A stretch of DNA of 64,000 nt from Sphingobacteriales bacterium 50-39 (lineage in GTDB: Bacteria > Bacteroidota > Bacteroidia > Chitinophagales > Chitinophagaceae): the NCBI GenBank assembly GCA_001898505.1, contig MKTZ01000012.1, positions 124,927 through 188,926 of the forward strand, in the 5' to 3' direction. A model generated the notes under the pieces. That model was given only the letters and a program-made list of their open reading frames with translations, was not told the origin of the DNA and did not search any database. Shown here in pieces: positions 59,685-64,000 of the stretch. Numbering within the stretch: the stretch's first letter is position 1; every line of letters starts with the position of its first letter. Position numbers and translations under genes: made by a program.

Positions 59685-60850
59685 AAGGACCCCGCCTCAA
59701 GATCTGTATTGTCACCGGCTCCCGGGCTGAGTATGGGTTATTGTATCCGTTGATGCGCCTGATACGGAAGGAGTCTTCGATGGACTTGCAGCTGCTGGTC
59801 ACCGGTATGCACCTGTCGCCTGAATTCGGGCTGACCTTCCGTCAGATAGAGGCGGATGGGTTTAGTATCCAGGAAAAAGTGGAAATGCTCTTATCCGGGG
59901 ATACGGATACGGCGATGATAAAGGCTACGGGATTGGGCATGATCGGATTTGCGGATGCTTTTCATCGTCTGCAGCCGGACTGGGTAGTCGTTCTGGGCGA
60001 CAGGTTCGAGACATTTGCCGCAGCCACTGCGGCCCATCTTGCCAAAATACCTATTGCCCACCTGCACGGGGGGGAATTAACGGAAGGAGCCACCGACGAT
60101 GCGATGCGCCATGCCATTACAAAAATGGCTTTTTTGCATTTTACCTCTGCGGAGCCTTACCGAAAAAGGGTGATACAATTGGGTGAAAGTCCGCGACGGG
60201 TGTTTAATGTCGGCGCCATCGGGCTGGATAATATCAAGGGATTAAAGCTGCTCTCCAAAAGAGAATTGCAAAAGGAGCTGGATTTCCCGGTTGGCGACAA
60301 GACCGTCCTAGTAACGTATCATCCGACGACCCTTGAAAAAGACACGGCAACGCGACAGGTGGGGCACCTGCTGAAGGCATTGGATCAATTCCCTGATATT
60401 CGCATTCTTTTCACCTTACCCAATGCCGATGCCGGCGGAAGATCGATCATTCAGCAAATAGAAGAATATGTGAAGAAGAACCGTGAGCGTGCCAGGGCTT
60501 TTACGAGTCTGGGGCAATTGAAGTACTTGTCCGCCCTTCAGTATGTGAGCGCCGTGGTTGGCAATTCGTCCAGCGGTGTCCTCGAGGCGCCGTACTTCGG
60601 AATACCTACCGTGAATATCGGGGACAGGCAGACAGGCAGGTTAAAGCCCCCGTCGGTGATCGATACGGGTACCGATGTGAGAAGCATCACGGAAGGCATC
60701 CGCAAGGCTTTTCTTCCTTCTTTTGTCAAGCTCAGTAAAAGACCCTCTTATGTATATGGCAAGGGGGATACTGCTCCGAAGATACTCCGGATCATTCAAC
60801 GCACCGGGAAACCGGCATCTGTAAAAAAAACGTTCCACGATCTGACATGA
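59681..60850 (+). CDS. neuC: NDP-sugar 2-epimerase, hydrolysing (LegG/NeuC)
   Basis: A 389-residue hydrolysing 2-epimerase. ICIVTGSRAEYGLLYPLM, VVLGDRFETFAAATAAHL, PIAHLHGGELTEGATDDAMR and GNSSSGVLEAPYFGIPTVN are diagnostic of NeuC/LegG. It removes the nucleotide and inverts C2 to give the free hexosamine used by the synthase. I start at 59681, where ATGA overlaps the previous stop; the longer in-frame reading lies inside the synthase gene. Confidence 0.94.
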   Translation: MKGPRLKICIVTGSRAEYGLLYPLMRLIRKESSMDLQLLVTGMHLSPEFGLTFRQIEADGFSIQEKVEMLLSGDTDTAMIKATGLGMIGFADAFHRLQPDWVVVLGDRFETFAAATAAHLAKIPIAHLHGGELTEGATDDAMRHAITKMAFLHFTSAEPYRKRVIQLGESPRRVFNVGAIGLDNIKGLKLLSKRELQKELDFPVGDKTVLVTYHPTTLEKDTATRQVGHLLKALDQFPDIRILFTLPNADAGGRSIIQQIEEYVKKNRERARAFTSLGQLKYLSALQYVSAVVGNSSSGVLEAPYFGIPTVNIGDRQTGRLKPPSVIDTGTDVRSITEGIRKAFLPSFVKLSKRPSYVYGKGDTAPKILRIIQRTGKPASVKKTFHDLT

Positions 60851-61896
60851 AAAACTGGAAACGACATATTATCCCCCCCGACTACAGCATTCGCCAGGCA
60901 TTGTCCGTATTGAATGATCTGGGCATAGTATCCAATGTGTTGTTTGTAACGGATGCCAGCGGCAAATTGCTGGGGTCTATAACAGATGGAGACATCCGCA
61001 GGAATTTATTGAAAGAGGTATCCATACAGGAGAGTGCGACGAAGGTGATGAACCGCAATTGCCGGAGACTCTCTGCGGATGAGATCCGCAATAAGGTGCT
61101 CAATGAGTTACGGGCCCTGAATATCAGGTATGTACCCGTAATAGACGGGCAGGGAGTGATCGTCAACGTGCTGAACCTGGACGAGTATAAGGAGATCATC
61201 CCGGTGGACGCGGTAATTATGGCAGGTGGCAGGGGCGAGCGTTTATTACCCCTGACTAAAGAAGTGCCAAAACCCATGCTTGTAGTAGGGGAAAAGCCGA
61301 TCATAGAGCACAACATCGACAGGCTGGCACAGTATGGCGTGAAGAACATTCATATCAGCATCAACTACCTGGGTCATAAGATCGAAGAGTATCTGGGTAA
61401 TGGCAGCAATAAGGGGATCAACATACATTATATCCGTGAAGATCAGCCATTGGGCACCATCGGCGCCATCGGCCTGGTCGACCAGTTTAAGGAAGACGCT
61501 GTTCTGCTGATGAATTCGGACCTGCTCACCAATATCGATTACGGTGATTTCTACAATGACTTTATAAGATCCGGGTCTGAAATGGCTGTCGCCACCGTGC
61601 CGCATCATGTGGATCTTCCTTATGCTATTCTCGAGCTGGATGAAGAAAGGGTGATCTCTCTGCAGGAGAAACCCCGGTATACCTATTTTGCCAATGCGGG
61701 TATATACCTGATCAAGACAGGCATGCTCGATTATGTTCCGAAAGGGAAGTTTTACAATGCCACCGACCTGATGGAAAGAATAATAGCAGAGAAGAAGAAG
61801 CTTATCAATTACCCGATACTGAAATACTGGCTTGACATCGGCCGTATGAATGATTATCAAAAAGCCCAGGAGGATATCCGGCACATAGGGTGGTGA
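60847..61896 (+). CDS. ptmE: CBS-domain nucleotidyltransferase (PtmE-like)
   Basis: A 349-residue protein with a pair of CBS domains (about residues 8-120: VLFVTDASGKLLGSITDGDI, RYVPVIDGQGVIVNVLN) and a nucleotidyltransferase domain (about 124-345) opening VDAVIMAGGRGERLLPLTKE. This architecture is that of Campylobacter PtmE, a glucosamine-1-phosphate guanylyltransferase that feeds the GDP-linked legionaminic-acid route. Substrate here is inferred from the family and neighbours. It overlaps the 2-epimerase gene by 4 bases. Confidence 0.9.
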   Translation: MKNWKRHIIPPDYSIRQALSVLNDLGIVSNVLFVTDASGKLLGSITDGDIRRNLLKEVSIQESATKVMNRNCRRLSADEIRNKVLNELRALNIRYVPVIDGQGVIVNVLNLDEYKEIIPVDAVIMAGGRGERLLPLTKEVPKPMLVVGEKPIIEHNIDRLAQYGVKNIHISINYLGHKIEEYLGNGSNKGINIHYIREDQPLGTIGAIGLVDQFKEDAVLLMNSDLLTNIDYGDFYNDFIRSGSEMAVATVPHHVDLPYAILELDEERVISLQEKPRYTYFANAGIYLIKTGMLDYVPKGKFYNATDLMERIIAEKKKLINYPILKYWLDIGRMNDYQKAQEDIRHIGW

Positions 61897-61897
61897 T

Positions 61898-62605
61898 ATG
61901 AATTTTTTATTTGTCATACCTGCACGGGGGGGATCAAAGGGGATCCCCGGGAAGAATATCAAATTATTCGATAACAAGCCGTTGATATACTATAGCATCG
62001 AGCTGGCCCGTTTGTTTGCTTCCGACCAGGATATCTGTGTAAGCACGGATAGCGAAGAAATTGCGGCCTGTGTACGCAATGCGGGTCTGGAAGTACCTTT
62101 TCTGCGACCCCCTGAATTAGCCAGCGATAGCGCCGGAACGCATGAAGTGCTGCAGCATGCTGTTGCATTCTACCAGTCCATCGGCAGAACCTATGATGCA
62201 TTGATATTGTTACAGCCGACGTCGCCTTTTCGTAAGGAAATACATTTACGGGAGGCCATGGCAATGTACAATAGCGGGCTGGACATGGTGGTAAGCGTGA
62301 AGGAATCCGCCGCTAATCCGTATTTCAACCTGTTTGAAGAGGATAGCCGGGGGTTTTTGGGATTGTCGAAGGAGGGCGGCCGGGCTAACCGCCGGCAGGA
62401 TATGCCTAAAGTATATGAGTATAACGGATCTATTTATATTGTCAATATCAGCTCACTGCTGTCTGTGAAGAGTTTTGTTGAATTCAAGGCCATCCGCAAA
62501 TATGTGATGGAGGAGAAATACAGCATTGACCTGGATACTCCCGACGACTGGGAATATGCAGAATACCTCATCCGTAAGAACCGCTGGGCGGAGAAAAATA
62601 TTTAA
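61898..62605 (+). CDS. neuA: CMP-nonulosonate cytidylyltransferase (LegF/NeuA)
   Basis: A 235-residue acylneuraminate cytidylyltransferase. The CTP-binding motif is FVIPARGGSKGIPGKNIK, followed by ICVSTDSEEIA and LLQPTSPFR. It activates the nonulosonic acid as CMP sugar for transfer. It starts 1 base after the PtmE-like gene. With LegB, LegC, the synthase and the 2-epimerase, it completes a legionaminic-acid set. Confidence 0.94.
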   Translation: MNFLFVIPARGGSKGIPGKNIKLFDNKPLIYYSIELARLFASDQDICVSTDSEEIAACVRNAGLEVPFLRPPELASDSAGTHEVLQHAVAFYQSIGRTYDALILLQPTSPFRKEIHLREAMAMYNSGLDMVVSVKESAANPYFNLFEEDSRGFLGLSKEGGRANRRQDMPKVYEYNGSIYIVNISSLLSVKSFVEFKAIRKYVMEEKYSIDLDTPDDWEYAEYLIRKNRWAEKNI

Positions 62606-62615
62606 ATGTTTAATC

Positions 62616-64000
62616 ATGTGCGGAATTAGCCTGGCGATAAATGTCAAGAATATCCCCGTCACCCAGGAACAGATAAAAGCGATGAACGATAAGGTCAGTC
62701 ACAGGGGGCCGGATGACGAAGGGTTTTATTTCGGCAGTCATTTTGCGCTGGGGCACCGACGTTTGTCCATCCTGGACCTCAGCCCTGCGGGTCATCAACC
62801 TATGCAGTGGAAGCATTGGTGGATCACTTTTAACGGAGAGGTTTACAATTATATTGAATTACGCGAGGAACTGAAGACGCTGGGGCATTGTTTTCGTTCC
62901 GGCACGGATACGGAAGTGATCGTGGCGGCCTATGAACAGTGGGGGACGGCTGCTTTTTCGCGGTTCAACGGCATGTGGGCTTTTGCCATCTACGACAGTA
63001 AAAAGAGCGAAATTGTCTGTTGCAGGGACCATTTTGGGATAAAACCGCTGTATTTTACCCGGTCTGGTTCCTGGTTCCTTGCCGGATCGGAGATCAAGCA
63101 GTTCACTGTTTTCCCGGACTTTAAGCCGGTACTGAATAAAGAAGCGGCTGTGAATTTTCTTGTCAGCGGATTATTGAACTATTCGGACAGGACATTTTTT
63201 GAAGGGGTTTATGAGCTGCGGCCGGGTCATTATCTTCGATACGACTTGTCGAGCCATGAGGTACAGGTGCATGCATGGTATGACCTGGACAAGGCCAGTG
63301 TCGGCATTAAAGACCCATTTGAGCCTGCGACCCAAAGGACCAGGGAATTATTCCTGGACAGTGTGCGACTGAGAATGCGTTCGGACGTTCCGGTAGGAAG
63401 CTGTCTGTCGGGAGGGATCGACAGCTCTTCGATGGTCAGCGTCATACATTCGGAAAAGATGGCTAACGAGAGTTTTGCGACAGTGACTTCCTGCTATGAG
63501 GATAAAAGGTATGACGAGCAAAAGTTCAGCGATGAGGTGAGCCGGAAGACCGGGTTCCGTTCGTTAAAAGTTTATCCCGACCTGAATTGTTTGTGGGATG
63601 AAGGGCATTTCGATAAGATGCTGTACCATCAGGACCAGCCTTTCAGCACTGCGTCCCATTACTCGGAATTCAATGTTTTTCGCAAGGCCAGGGAGAACGG
63701 CATCATTGTCATGCTGGATGGCCAGGGGTCGGATGAGTTCCTTTGCGGCTATGGAGAATTTTTCATATTGCGGGTCCGGGAGATGCTGAGACGTTTTCAA
63801 TGGCTGCGAGCCTGGCGCCTGATCAAGGCCAAAGCTGCTCACCGGGGTATCAGTCCTTTGGCGGAAGCACGGTCATTTTTCAGGACGGCCTATTATTTTG
63901 GGATGGTCCGGACGGCAAAGAAGCTCCTTGGCAGGAGTGAATATCCCTGGATCAGTGATGAGTGGAAGGCGATCGCGAAAGAGGCGGTTGTTCAATTTGA
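62616..64000 (+). CDS. asnB: Asparagine synthase (glutamine-hydrolysing), partial
   Basis: The 5' 461 codons of an AsnB-type protein; it runs past the window end. The start (MCGISLAINV) places the N-terminal nucleophile Cys2. SHRGPDDEGF, GHRRLSILDLSPAGHQPM and FNGEVYNYIELREEL form the class II glutaminase domain (about 1-210). The synthetase domain has the PP-loop SCLSGGIDSSSM and LDGQGSDEFLCGYG. In glycan loci, such proteins often amidate a uronic acid or other sugar acid instead of making asparagine; which applies here is open. It lies 10 bases after the cytidylyltransferase gene. Confidence 0.93.
   Translation, partial: MCGISLAINVKNIPVTQEQIKAMNDKVSHRGPDDEGFYFGSHFALGHRRLSILDLSPAGHQPMQWKHWWITFNGEVYNYIELREELKTLGHCFRSGTDTEVIVAAYEQWGTAAFSRFNGMWAFAIYDSKKSEIVCCRDHFGIKPLYFTRSGSWFLAGSEIKQFTVFPDFKPVLNKEAAVNFLVSGLLNYSDRTFFEGVYELRPGHYLRYDLSSHEVQVHAWYDLDKASVGIKDPFEPATQRTRELFLDSVRLRMRSDVPVGSCLSGGIDSSSMVSVIHSEKMANESFATVTSCYEDKRYDEQKFSDEVSRKTGFRSLKVYPDLNCLWDEGHFDKMLYHQDQPFSTASHYSEFNVFRKARENGIIVMLDGQGSDEFLCGYGEFFILRVREMLRRFQWLRAWRLIKAKAAHRGISPLAEARSFFRTAYYFGMVRTAKKLLGRSEYPWISDEWKAIAKEAVVQF

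Noticed and set aside
1-64000. CRISPR arrays, tRNA/rRNA genes, integrases or complete insertion sequences
   Set aside because: No regularly spaced repeats, tRNA-like folds, rRNA-like sequence or transposase-type proteins were seen on either strand.

Overview
The window comes from a Bacteroidota chromosome, most likely the Chitinophagaceae. Pointers are: the long form of IspG, a Reg_prop/Y_Y_Y sensor kinase, an UpxY-type NusG paralogue at the head of a surface-polysaccharide operon, several TAnnTTTG-type -7 boxes, weak Shine-Dalgarno signals, and many SPI and SPII signal peptides. The genus is inferred from gene style, not proven. I see no rRNA, tRNA, CRISPR array or complete insertion sequence.

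Layout. 1-5.7 kb: a cell-surface run with two vanadium-haloperoxidase/PAP2-type lipoproteins flanking two outer-membrane barrels. 5.8-9.1 kb: a barrel protein, a periplasmic trehalase, and a lipoprotein with an OXA beta-lactamase fold whose active-site motifs are all altered. 9.2-17.7 kb: a BatB-BatC fusion, long IspG, a WYL regulator, a DJ-1-like protein with Ser for the usual Cys, an aldose epimerase, two lipoproteins and a DUF2306 membrane protein. 17.7-25.3 kb: a TPR lipoprotein, NadB behind a hairpin-rich leader, and a two-component cluster (sensor kinase, two LuxR-type regulators, one with a shortened C-terminus) containing a near-identical 28-29 bp direct repeat. 25.3-31.8 kb: a barrel, a sugar nucleotidyltransferase, a beta-propeller/phosphoesterase, an Arg/Asp/Tyr-rich exported protein, a methyltransferase, a small membrane protein and an ECF sigma factor. 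31.9-36.3 kb: UmuC, a UmuD homologue lacking both catalytic dyad residues, two 2H-phosphoesterase-like proteins with degenerate motifs, and a PA0069-type radical SAM protein. 37.4-43.6 kb: an aminotransferase, an HPt protein divergent from a hybrid kinase, and a Ro60/TROVE protein preceded by an attenuator-like leader (32-codon ORF plus intrinsic terminator). 44.0-64.0 kb: a polysaccharide operon that runs off the window end.

The polysaccharide operon reads UpxY, Wza, Wzc, ABC exporter Wzm/Wzt, two methyltransferases, glycosyltransferases, an aminotransferase and a NeuD-type acetyltransferase. It continues with a block matching legionaminic-acid-type nonulosonate synthesis: LegB, LegC, LegI/NeuB, LegG/NeuC, a CBS-linked PtmE-like nucleotidyltransferase and LegF/NeuA. 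It ends in a truncated asparagine synthase. Together these genes would make, activate, assemble, decorate and export an acidic surface glycan.

Most worth a second look: the attenuator-like leader of the Ro60 gene, the catalytically dead UmuD beside an apparently intact UmuC, the dispersed hairpin repeat with the core CAGACATTAGATCTT, and the pseudo-OXA lipoprotein.
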